From Chachezhania sediminis (GTDB taxonomy: Bacteria; Pseudomonadota; Alphaproteobacteria; Rhodobacterales; Rhodobacteraceae), in the NCBI RefSeq assembly GCF_009765275.1, contig NZ_VOPH01000001.1:806001-870000 (forward strand): a stretch of DNA of 64,000 nt. Direction: 5' to 3'. Shown piece after piece: positions 53,293 through 60,090 of this stretch. The translations under genes were made by a program, and so were the position numbers. The notes under the pieces were generated by a model. It was not told where the DNA came from. It searched no databases and worked only from the letters and a program-made list of their open reading frames with translations. Every line of letters begins with the position of its first letter. Positions within the stretch are counted from its first letter, which is position 1.

Positions 53293-54030
53293 ATGATCGC
53301 CGCCGGGGATCTGACGGGTCACTGGATCCGCGACTGGATCCGCGCACCGGGGCTGGACGATGCCGAAACCCGGGTCCACTGGCTGCAGGCCCGCGACGGC
53401 TATTGCGATCTGAGGGTACCGCGGGTGCGGCCGGACCTTTCGAGCCTGTCCTGCCTGGCCGAGGCCGAAACCCCGGTGCTGCTGGCGCTTCTCCAGGCCG
53501 AAGGCTTTGCCGGCACGATAGAGGTTTTGGACGAGGTCTGCACCTGGGACCGCGCGATCAACTGGCACGGCGCGCCCGACGGCGTGGATGCCGGCCGCCT
53601 GCACTGGACCAACGATGGCCGGCTGATCGAGGACGGGACCGCAGCCGACTACCGCGAACTCTGGCACCGCGAGATCGCGGGTGCCCTCAACCGCAAGGTC
53701 TTTGCCGGTGCCGACGGCAAGGCGCTGCACGTGATCTGGTCGGAACGGTTGTTCCTTTACGGGATCGGCACGCCCGGGGCCGCCGGTTCGGCACCCCTGC
53801 GCCAGGCCCTGAACCTCGGCCAGCGCCCCGCGGCGGCCTTGCTGGCCCAGTTCGATGCCGAATACGGGCTTGGTCGCTGGCGTGGCGAAGACGGGGTGAT
53901 CGCGCTTTGCACCAACCCGCTCCGCGAAGGGCAAAGCGCGTTCGAACGCACAGACCTGCACGCAATGACGTTCACGACCACGCGGACGGACTTTCTGGGC
54001 CGCCCCTCCCGCGATACCTGGCAGGCCTGA
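53293..54030 (+). CDS. Conserved unknown protein (HRI1-like two-barrel layout)
   Basis: A 245-residue cytoplasmic protein opening GHWIRDWIRAPGLDDAETRV, then HWLQARDGYCDLRVPRVRP, and a second strand-rich half with YRELWHREIAG and HVIWSERLFLYGIG. The WLQ..YxDLR..P pattern recalls the HRI1 family of paired lipocalin-like barrels, a weak resemblance by eye. It could bind a small hydrophobic or amine ligand. It is the last gene of the importer operon, one base after the hydrolase stop, and is followed by twin hairpins. Confidence 0.5.
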   Translation: MIAAGDLTGHWIRDWIRAPGLDDAETRVHWLQARDGYCDLRVPRVRPDLSSLSCLAEAETPVLLALLQAEGFAGTIEVLDEVCTWDRAINWHGAPDGVDAGRLHWTNDGRLIEDGTAADYRELWHREIAGALNRKVFAGADGKALHVIWSERLFLYGIGTPGAAGSAPLRQALNLGQRPAAALLAQFDAEYGLGRWRGEDGVIALCTNPLREGQSAFERTDLHAMTFTTTRTDFLGRPSRDTWQA

Positions 54031-54066
54031 TCCATCGCTGTGGCATAGCCGCCCCGACGCCACAGG

Positions 54067-54114
54067 GGAATGCGATTTGCATCGCATTCCGAAGGCCCTG
54101 TCAAAGGGCCTTCG
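54067..54114. terminator. Twin hairpins between convergent operons
   Basis: A 10-bp perfect hairpin GGAATGCGAT-TTGC-ATCGCATTCC (54067-54090) is immediately followed by another 10-bp hairpin CGAAGGCCCT/AGGGCCTTCG (54090-54114). They share one base. Neither has a T tract. The position between convergent stops suggests a bidirectional transcript end. Confidence 0.65.
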
Positions 54115-54132
54115 CTGCCCCGGCGTCCAAGC

Positions 54133-54924
54133 TCAGAGATCCGCCCAGATGGCCAGATAGTGCTCGCACATCTCGACCAGCCGCGCCTTCCCGAACGGGT
54201 CGTCGTGGCCGCCCAGCACGACCTCGACCGGCAGCGCCATCAGCCGCTTCAGCGTCGCGGCATAATCGGCCGCGCTCATCCCCGGTGCCTGCCAGATCAG
54301 GGGCCCGTCATAAACCGCATCCGCCCCGAAGAGCGTCCCGCTTTCGGCATGCCACAGCCCGATCTGCCCGGCATCGTGGCCCGGGACGAACAGCACCTCG
54401 GCCGCCCAGCCACCCAGGTCGACGATGTCGCCATCCTCGACCAGCCGCGTCTGAGGCGCCCCCTTCAAGGTCCAGGCCCGCAGATCATAGCCCTGGTATG
54501 GCACCGCATCGATCATCCACGGCGTATCGATGCGACCGTACCCGCACTCGATCAGAATCTGCTGGAAGCTCTCGGGAATGTCCTTCGGGTCCAGCGTGTA
54601 CTCCGACGGCGCCTCCAGGTCCGGCGCGTCGATCGGATGGGCGATCCGTGTGTCGAACTCGTGCATCGCTCCGAAATGATCGGCATGGGCATGGGTGGTG
54701 AAGCACCAGATCGGCTTTGCCGCATCCGTCCGGATCCCGTCCAGGAATGGCTTCAGGGGCACGATCCCCATCCCGCTGTCGACGATCATGTCCACCGCGT
54801 CGCCCTCGACCAGGTACATGTTCGCCGAGTAGACGGGATGCACATGCGGCTCGGTGATGCGGGTGATCCGGGGCAGGATCTTCTCGGCCCCATACCAGCC
54901 GTGCGCGACGGGAAGCTCAGCCAT
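54133..54924 (-). CDS. Metallo-beta-lactamase-fold hydrolase of the guanidine operon
   Basis: A 263-residue MBL-fold protein. The metal motif HxHxDH reads CFTTHAHADHFGAMHE; further ligands are likely in FVPGHDAGQIGLW and the Asp in LFGADAVYDG, with LGGHDDPF near the end. No signal peptide is present. Substrates of this fold range from thioesters to glyoxalase products and cannot be deduced. Its start lies inside the stop region of the His-rich protein gene (8-base overlap), so the two are made together as the last genes of the riboswitch-led operon. Confidence 0.85.
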   Translation of the reverse strand: MAELPVAHGWYGAEKILPRITRITEPHVHPVYSANMYLVEGDAVDMIVDSGMGIVPLKPFLDGIRTDAAKPIWCFTTHAHADHFGAMHEFDTRIAHPIDAPDLEAPSEYTLDPKDIPESFQQILIECGYGRIDTPWMIDAVPYQGYDLRAWTLKGAPQTRLVEDGDIVDLGGWAAEVLFVPGHDAGQIGLWHAESGTLFGADAVYDGPLIWQAPGMSAADYAATLKRLMALPVEVVLGGHDDPFGKARLVEMCEHYLAIWADL

Positions 54925-55360
54925 CGAGGCTCTCCGCCAGGAAGTCCCGCAGATCGACCACCCGCTTTTCCTTCATCGAAACATAGACGAAGCCCATGTT
55001 CGTTCGCTCGGTGATCATTTCGCCCGGAAAGGGCAGATAGGACAACTCGCGCGAGCCGAAGGACGGCGAGGCGGTCCCCACCTGCCATTCTGTCGTCAAA
55101 TTCACGTCCACCAGCTTCAGCGACGGGCTATCGCCTTCGCCGATCTCCAGCGGCACACCTGCCAGCTTCAGATAGGCCTGCTTGTCCCTGGCCTGCTGGA
55201 ACCCGTCGATGAACTGGCTCGCCAGAACCTGCAGATCCGCCGCCCGGTCCGCCGGCTCCATGTGCGAATGCAGGTGATCCGGCCCGTGATCGTGGTTGTG
55301 ATCGTGCGGGTGATGATGGTGATGGTGGCCGATATGGCCGTTCACGATATCATGGGGCAT
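54917..55360 (-). CDS. Histidine-rich protein, putative metal-handling accessory
   Basis: A 147-residue protein whose N-terminus contains MPHDIVNGHIG and then a natural polyhistidine run, HHHHHHPHDHNHDHG, with more His-Asp pairs up to about residue 33. The rest (about 35-147) is a compact domain with LQVLASQFIDGFQQARDKQ, then LKLVDVNLTTEW and a strand-rich end. No P-loop or HypA-type zinc finger is present, so it is not HypB or HypA. Comparable His tracts store or deliver nickel or zinc in UreE, HypB and SlyD. In an operon with a predicted nickel hydrolase it is a candidate metallochaperone (inference). It overlaps the downstream hydrolase start by 8 bases. Confidence 0.72.
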   Translation of the reverse strand: MPHDIVNGHIGHHHHHHPHDHNHDHGPDHLHSHMEPADRAADLQVLASQFIDGFQQARDKQAYLKLAGVPLEIGEGDSPSLKLVDVNLTTEWQVGTASPSFGSRELSYLPFPGEMITERTNMGFVYVSMKEKRVVDLRDFLAESLDG

Positions 55361-55415
55361 CTTCCGCCTCCCTGTTTCTGTCGGCCCGGCTGTCCGGCCC
55401 CGTCCCCGGCGCCGC

Positions 55416-55492
55416 CCGCGACATGGAGTATTTTTGAAGAGAAGAAACCCGGGTCGCGTGCTTCTTCTCTTTCCAAATACTCCATGTCGCGG
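55416..55492. repeat. 77-base inverted repeat inside the guanidine operon
   Basis: Two arms, CCGCGACATGGAGTATTT plus AAGAGAAGAA, pair over 18 and 10 bases with three mismatches between, around a loop of 15 bases. One arm is almost identical to the half copy at 25905-25930. It lies between the hydrolase gene and the His-rich gene. As RNA it forms a long hairpin that could lower expression of the last two genes or stabilise the upstream message. Confidence 0.75.
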
Positions 55493-55544
55493 CCAGCTCC
55501 AAAGGGCGCGTCCGGCCAATCCGGGCGCCGTGTTCCGGTCTGCA

Positions 55545-56810
55545 TCACTTCCGCTTCGCCGGCGTGCTCCAGCGGCGGCCATGGGTCGCCTCGGAATAGT
55601 CGCCCATGGGCAGCGACACGGGCTTGTCGATGTGCTGCCTGTGGGCGCCCATCTTGCCGTTGGCGACGAGCGAGCCCAGAACGTCGACGATCACCCGCGT
55701 GCCCATCAGGGCTGTGATGTCCGATGTATCATAGGGCGGCGAAACCTCGACCAGTTCCATGGCACAGATGCCCTCGGCCGCGACCTTGGAGGCCAGCGCC
55801 AGCGCCTCGCGCGGGAGGAACCCCCCCGGTTCCGGCCAGCCCGTGCCGGGCACGAAGCCGCAGTCGATGCTATCGATGTCGAAGGACATGTAGACCATGT
55901 CGACCCCGTCCCAGGCCATCTCCAGCGCCATTTCGGCGGTCTTGTCGACACCCATCTTCTCCATGTCGGACATGGTGATGATGTTGGTCTCGCGCTCGCG
56001 GGCGACCTTCACCGCCTCGCGCGGGACCTGCCAGCCGCCGATGCCGACCTGGACCAGATTCTTGGCCGGCACGTTGGGCAGGTTCGTGGAATGGAACCAG
56101 GGCGTCGTGTGCATTCGTTCGTCCAGGTCCTTTTCCTGGATGTCGGCATGGCGGTCGAAATGGACGATGCCGATCTTCTTGGATGTGCACTCGGCCACAC
56201 CCCGCACGCAGGGAAAGCCGATGGAATGGTCGCCGCCCAGGATGATCGGCATGGAGCCCGACGAGAACACGTGCGCCACCGCCCGGCTGATCTGGTCGAA
56301 GGTCTTTTCGATATTCGCGGGGATGGTGAAGATGTCGCCGGCATCGCAGAGCGACATCTGTTCGCGCAGGTCGATCCCGGCCTCGTAGTTGTAGGGCGTG
56401 TAGAGGGCCGAGATCTTGCGGATCCCCTGCGGACCGAAGCGGGTGCCCGGGCGATAGGTCGTGCCGCCGTCGAATGGCGCGCCCAGGATGGTGGCATCGT
56501 ACATGCCCACCTCGGTCACGTCTTCCGCATAGGGCGCCTTCAGGAAGGTGTTGATGCCGGCATAATGGGGCAGTTCGCCCCGGGCAAAGGTGGGGATCGA
56601 CCGGTCCTCGATCGAATCCGCTGCCGTCAGGCCCATGCGGAGCGCCCAGGCCTTTTCCTTTTCCCATTCATCGCCCGGAATGTCGGCCTCGGCCTGCATC
56701 GCCTTCCAGCCGCCCAGCTTGGTAAGATCGGGATGATGCGCGCGCCGGTCGGGCAAATGCACGTCCCGGGGGTGATGGGAACGTGTTCCTCTAGAGTTCG
56801 ATGGGAACAT
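55545..56810 (-). CDS. gdmH: Ureohydrolase-family enzyme, probable guanidine hydrolase (agmatinase-like)
   Basis: A 421-residue arginase-fold enzyme. Dinuclear metal ligands are His195 (LGGDHSIGFP), Asp219-x-His221-x-Asp223 (HFDRHADIQ) and Asp311-x-Asp313 (MSFDIDSID). It is about 100 residues longer than agmatinases, with an N-terminal extension (HHPDLTKLGGWKAMQAEADI). Where agmatinases usually read GTGTPEPGG it has GTGWPEPGG with Trp325, and Cys317 replaces the usual Pro after the last Asp. A Trp in this loop and a longer N-terminus are, as I recall, features of nickel-dependent guanidine hydrolases. With the guanidine-I riboswitch and importer upstream, the predicted reaction is guanidine to urea and ammonium. 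The start is fixed by GGAG eight bases upstream, inside the ATPase gene end. Confidence 0.8.
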   Translation of the reverse strand: MFPSNSRGTRSHHPRDVHLPDRRAHHPDLTKLGGWKAMQAEADIPGDEWEKEKAWALRMGLTAADSIEDRSIPTFARGELPHYAGINTFLKAPYAEDVTEVGMYDATILGAPFDGGTTYRPGTRFGPQGIRKISALYTPYNYEAGIDLREQMSLCDAGDIFTIPANIEKTFDQISRAVAHVFSSGSMPIILGGDHSIGFPCVRGVAECTSKKIGIVHFDRHADIQEKDLDERMHTTPWFHSTNLPNVPAKNLVQVGIGGWQVPREAVKVARERETNIITMSDMEKMGVDKTAEMALEMAWDGVDMVYMSFDIDSIDCGFVPGTGWPEPGGFLPREALALASKVAAEGICAMELVEVSPPYDTSDITALMGTRVIVDVLGSLVANGKMGAHRQHIDKPVSLPMGDYSEATHGRRWSTPAKRK

Positions 56811-57561
56811 GGGTCGTCTCCTGCAGTCGCTGAAAGGGGATGCCGCCGTCGCGGGCATCGAAATCGTAGGTGATGGTGGCGCCGACCGCGTTCGGGTCGG
56901 CCGGGTCCCAGCGCGGCTTGTCGAAGACAAGCACACGGTCGCCCAGCTTGAAGCCTTCGGCAAGGTCGTGGGTCACCATGAAGACGGTCATGCCGGTTTC
57001 GGCCCGCAGCTCCATCAGGAAGGCGTGCATGGTGATCCGCGTGCCGGGATCCAGCGCGCCGAAGGGTTCGTCCAGCAGCAGGATCTTGGGCCGCGCCATC
57101 AAGGCCTGCGCGATGGCCAGGCGTTGCTGCATGCCCCCCGACAGGGCCGACGGGTAGGCATGGGCGACATGGGCCAGACCGATCCGGTCCAGCGCGTCGT
57201 CGGCGACCTTCTGTGCGGCCTTGCATTTCGCTCCGAAGAGGCCGCCCCAGAAATTCGCGCCCAGCGCCGACGCCGCGACAAGGTTCTGGCGCACCGACAT
57301 GTGCGGGAAGACCGAATAGCGCTGGAAGACCACGCCCCGGTCGGGGCCCGGTTCGCGGGCGGGCGGCGCACCGGCGATGGAGATGCGGCCGCGGGTCGGC
57401 AGTTCCTGCGCCAGAAGCAGCCGAAGGAACGTCGACTTGCCGCAGCCCGAGGCGCCGACGATGGACACGAACTCCCCCTCTTCGGCCGAAGTCGAGACCC
57501 GGTCGAGGATCGGTCTGCCGCCGTAACTCTGCGAGATCCGTTCGACTTCGACGAAGCTCAC
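56791..57561 (-). CDS. ABC importer ATPase of the guanidine operon
   Basis: A 256-residue ATPase of the nitrate/taurine (NrtD/SsuB/TauB) group. Walker A is IVGASGCGKSTFLR, the Q-loop VVFQRYSVFPHMS, the signature LSGGMQQRLAIAQAL, Walker B ILLLDEPFGALD and the switch His in MVTHDLAEG. The C-terminal extension (RWDPADPNAVGATITYDFDA) is typical of members linked to ureohydrolase genes. It overlaps the permease by 4 bases and the hydrolase gene by 20, so transporter and enzyme are translationally coupled. Confidence 0.93.
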   Translation of the reverse strand: MSFVEVERISQSYGGRPILDRVSTSAEEGEFVSIVGASGCGKSTFLRLLLAQELPTRGRISIAGAPPAREPGPDRGVVFQRYSVFPHMSVRQNLVAASALGANFWGGLFGAKCKAAQKVADDALDRIGLAHVAHAYPSALSGGMQQRLAIAQALMARPKILLLDEPFGALDPGTRITMHAFLMELRAETGMTVFMVTHDLAEGFKLGDRVLVFDKPRWDPADPNAVGATITYDFDARDGGIPFQRLQETTHVPIEL

Positions 57562-58322
57562 AATCCCTCCTCCGCCCAGGGGAAGGCAAAGCGGGAAACC
57601 AGCCGCAGGGCGAGATCCAGCAGGAAGGCCAGCAGGGTGATCCAGATGACGTAGGTCAGGATCACGTCCATCGCCAGGTAACGGCGGACCAGGAAGATGC
57701 GATAGCCAAGGCCGGCATCGGCCGCCACGGCCTCGGCCGCGATAAGGAACAGCCAGGCGGGACCGAGCGACAGGCGCAGGCTGCCCAAAAGCCGCGGCAG
57801 CGCCTGCGGCAGGGCCACGCGCAGGCCGATGGCAAGGCTGGTCGCGCCCAGGGTCTGGGCCTTCACGATCTGTTCGGGGGGCAGTTCGGCGACCCGTTGG
57901 GCCAGGTCGCGGATCAGGAACGGCGTGATGCCGATGGCGATCAGGGCGACCTTCGACACCTCGCCCAGCCCCAGCATGATGAAGAGGATCGGCAGGATCG
58001 CCAGCGGCGGGATCATCGACAGCACGTTGACGAAGGGCGACAGCATCGTGCGCGCGATGGGCAGGATGCCGATCACCAGCCCGAAGACCAGTGCGATGCC
58101 GGCGGCAATGGCCACGCCGTAACCCAGCCGTTCCAGGCTGGCGGCCGTGTCGGTCCAGAACAGTATGTCCCCCGAGCGTTTATCGGGCTGGGTGATCAGC
58201 CGCTGTGCCGTTTCCACGATCTGGGCCGGCGCCGGCAGGACCTTGTCGGCCGGGTTCACGGCGCGGCGCGCCTCGGACCCGATGCCGTAGGCCAGCAGCA
58301 CCAGCACGAAGGGGATCGCCAC
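57558..58322 (-). CDS. ABC importer permease of the guanidine operon
   Basis: A permease of the nitrate/taurine type (SsuC/TauC) with six membrane helices. The coupling region reads VKAQTLGATSLAIGLRVALP and the core MIPPLAILPILFIMLGLGE. The given start is a GTG within the first helix. The frame is open upstream to the binding-protein stop and the residues there (RPRLRWINRRPDKALTLLL) look like a genuine permease N-terminus. The real start is therefore probably earlier, at a non-standard codon such as the CTG at 58442 that overlaps the preceding stop, which would give 294 residues. Together with ATPase and binding protein it makes a complete importer. Confidence 0.88.
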   Translation of the reverse strand: MAIPFVLVLLAYGIGSEARRAVNPADKVLPAPAQIVETAQRLITQPDKRSGDILFWTDTAASLERLGYGVAIAAGIALVFGLVIGILPIARTMLSPFVNVLSMIPPLAILPILFIMLGLGEVSKVALIAIGITPFLIRDLAQRVAELPPEQIVKAQTLGATSLAIGLRVALPQALPRLLGSLRLSLGPAWLFLIAAEAVAADAGLGYRIFLVRRYLAMDVILTYVIWITLLAFLLDLALRLVSRFAFPWAEEGL

Positions 58323-58438
58323 CAGCAGCAGCGTCAGCGCCTTGTCTGGCCGGCGGTTGATCCAGCGCAGCCGCGGGCGGCGGGTCTGCCCCGCCCCCGT
58401 GGCCCCGGGTTCCGGCCGGGCAGAGGCGACGGCAGGTC

Positions 58439-59500
58439 TCAGAGTTCGCCTCCGGCAGCCATCTTCATGTAGCTGTCGTCAAAGCGGAACTTCACGTTGG
58501 CGCTGTCCCCGGTAATGGACCCGTCCGGGTATGCGACCCCCACGAAATCGGCCGACGGCGCGCCCTCGCCCAGGATGCCCTTGTCGAACAGGAATTCGGC
58601 GACCGCGACCATGGTCCTGGGCAGCTCTGGGCTTTCGGTGAAGGCCACGGCGTCGGCAGGGGTAAAGAACATCTCGGTCGAGGCCAGCTGCGCGTCATAG
58701 CCCGCAAGGTCCGTGCCGGAGGCCGCAGCCATCCATTCACGGGCCGCCTTCCCTTCGTCACTGTCCGACGCCATCAGACCCATGACCTCGTACCAGGCGC
58801 CGACCAGCGCCTTGCCGAAGGCCGGGTTGTCGGCCAGCGTCTCGGTGTTCACGACCATCAGGTCGATGATCTCGCCGGGGATATCGGAACTGTCAAAGAG
58901 CATGTTCGCCCCCGGTTCCTCCATGATGGTGGACACCAGCGGGTTCCAGGTGACAACCGCCTCGACATCCGGCGTGGCATAGGCCGCGATCATGTCCGCG
59001 TCAGAGGTGTTGATGACGCCCGACAGGTCCTTTTCCGCCAAGCCCACGCTGTCCAGCGCCCGCGCCAGCAGGTAGTGCGAGACCGACAGTTCCACCAGGT
59101 TCACCGGCTTGCCCGCCAGATCGGTCAGCGTGCCCTCGCCCTTTAGGATCACCGCGTCGTTTCCGTTGGAATAGTCGCCCACGATCAGCGCCGTGGTGTC
59201 GACCCCGCCGCCGGCCGGGATCGACAACGTGTCCATGTTGGTGGCCGACACGCCGTCGAAGGCGCCGGCCGTGTACTGGTTGATCGATTCGACATAGTCG
59301 TTGATCTGCACGATCTCGACATCGATGCCGTATTTTTCGGCCCACTTGTCCATGATGCCGGATTCTTCCAGATAGCCCCACGGCATCCAGCCCACATAGA
59401 TCGACCAGGCGACCTTGAAGCTGTCCTTCTCCTCGGCCATCACGGGCGAACCCAGCATCGCCACGGTCGCAAGCGCAGTCAGTGCAAGTCTCTTCATCAT
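58439..59500 (-). CDS. ABC importer substrate-binding protein of the guanidine operon
   Basis: A 353-residue periplasmic binding protein of the NMT1/TauA type. The signal peptide is MMKRLALTALATVAMLGSPV with cleavage near MAEE. The mature part opens FKVAWSIYVGWMPWGYLEES, with aromatic residues suited to a flat cation such as guanidinium, then VEIVQINDYVESINQYTAGA and VSATNMDTLSIPAGGG. No lipobox is present. AGGGA precedes the ATG at 59500; a second ATG follows at once. It is the first gene behind the riboswitch. Cargo is inferred as guanidine from the aptamer and the hydrolase downstream. Confidence 0.9.
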   Translation of the reverse strand: MMKRLALTALATVAMLGSPVMAEEKDSFKVAWSIYVGWMPWGYLEESGIMDKWAEKYGIDVEIVQINDYVESINQYTAGAFDGVSATNMDTLSIPAGGGVDTTALIVGDYSNGNDAVILKGEGTLTDLAGKPVNLVELSVSHYLLARALDSVGLAEKDLSGVINTSDADMIAAYATPDVEAVVTWNPLVSTIMEEPGANMLFDSSDIPGEIIDLMVVNTETLADNPAFGKALVGAWYEVMGLMASDSDEGKAAREWMAAASGTDLAGYDAQLASTEMFFTPADAVAFTESPELPRTMVAVAEFLFDKGILGEGAPSADFVGVAYPDGSITGDSANVKFRFDDSYMKMAAGGEL

Positions 59501-59571
59501 ATGGTCCCTGTTGTTCGTGTCTTTTGGACGGACTCCGAACATCGGGAAGGAGACCGCCTTTCGGCATTGAA

Positions 59572-59690
59572 CAGCGCTGGTCTCCCGGGTTTTTCCCCCG
59601 CCGTGTACCGGAACGCGGGTGACGTCCCGGTGGCATCTCTCGGACCTGCCCTTCCCTTCTCGGGAAGGCGGAACCCTAGATGCCGCGCTG
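59572..59690 (-). promoter_or_regulatory. Guanidine-I (ykkC) riboswitch aptamer
   Basis: Read on the minus strand, the region shows the conserved blocks of the guanidine-I aptamer in order: CTAGGGTTCCG, GGTCCGAGAG, ACACGG, then GGGGGAAAAACCCGGGAGA. The closing stem is CAGCGC (59690-59685) with GCGCTG (59577-59572). A further stem GGCATC/GATGCC, a hairpin CCTTCCC/GGGAAGG and a long arm CCGGGACG/CGTTCCGG fit the known fold. Binding of guanidinium to this class normally turns expression on. The aptamer ends 71 bases before the binding-protein ATG. Downstream GGTCTCC (59555-59549) can pair with GGAGACC at the aptamer 3' edge, a possible expression platform. Confidence 0.93.
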
Positions 59691-60090
59691 ATCCCAGCCT
59701 AGGAAATGGGCGCGCGCCGTGCAGGCAGAGTCTGTCGGGCGGACGCGCCGCGAGAGCAGGCTTCCAGCAATTGGGCGCCCGGGTCCGTCATTTGCCCGTT
59801 TTCACGGCGGATCACGAACTTTTCCCCTGCAGCGCGACTTGGGCTTCTCCGGCCTGGGTCTGGCGACGGGGCGCGATCCTGCGTCGCTTCAATTGACGTA
59901 GGGTATCACCGGAACGCCAGATGAAAACGCAAGCGAGGTACGAAAAGGCAAGCTAGTATCGTCCCGGACTGATCGGTCGGACAGTGCCGGCAGGCCTGCT
60001 GATACTGGCGGGTAACCCGGCTACGGCCCGGTCGAACCGGCGACGGATATGTCCGTCCCGGCAGAGAGAGAGTGAGAAGAGGAGACTGCC
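59691..60090. other. Intergenic region upstream of riboswitch and nitronate monooxygenase gene
   Basis: This region holds the presumed minus-strand promoter of the guanidine operon and the plus-strand promoter of the flavoprotein gene. A TTGACG at 59893-59898 has only a weak -10 at 18 bases. GAGGAG lies before the TTG start at 60091. Short frames here are Arg-rich and not credible genes. Confidence 0.45.

Noticed and set aside
54917-55360. His-rich protein as HypB or UreE
   Set aside because: There is no GTPase P-loop as in HypB and the His run is N-terminal rather than at the C-terminus as in UreE; the remaining domain does not resemble either.
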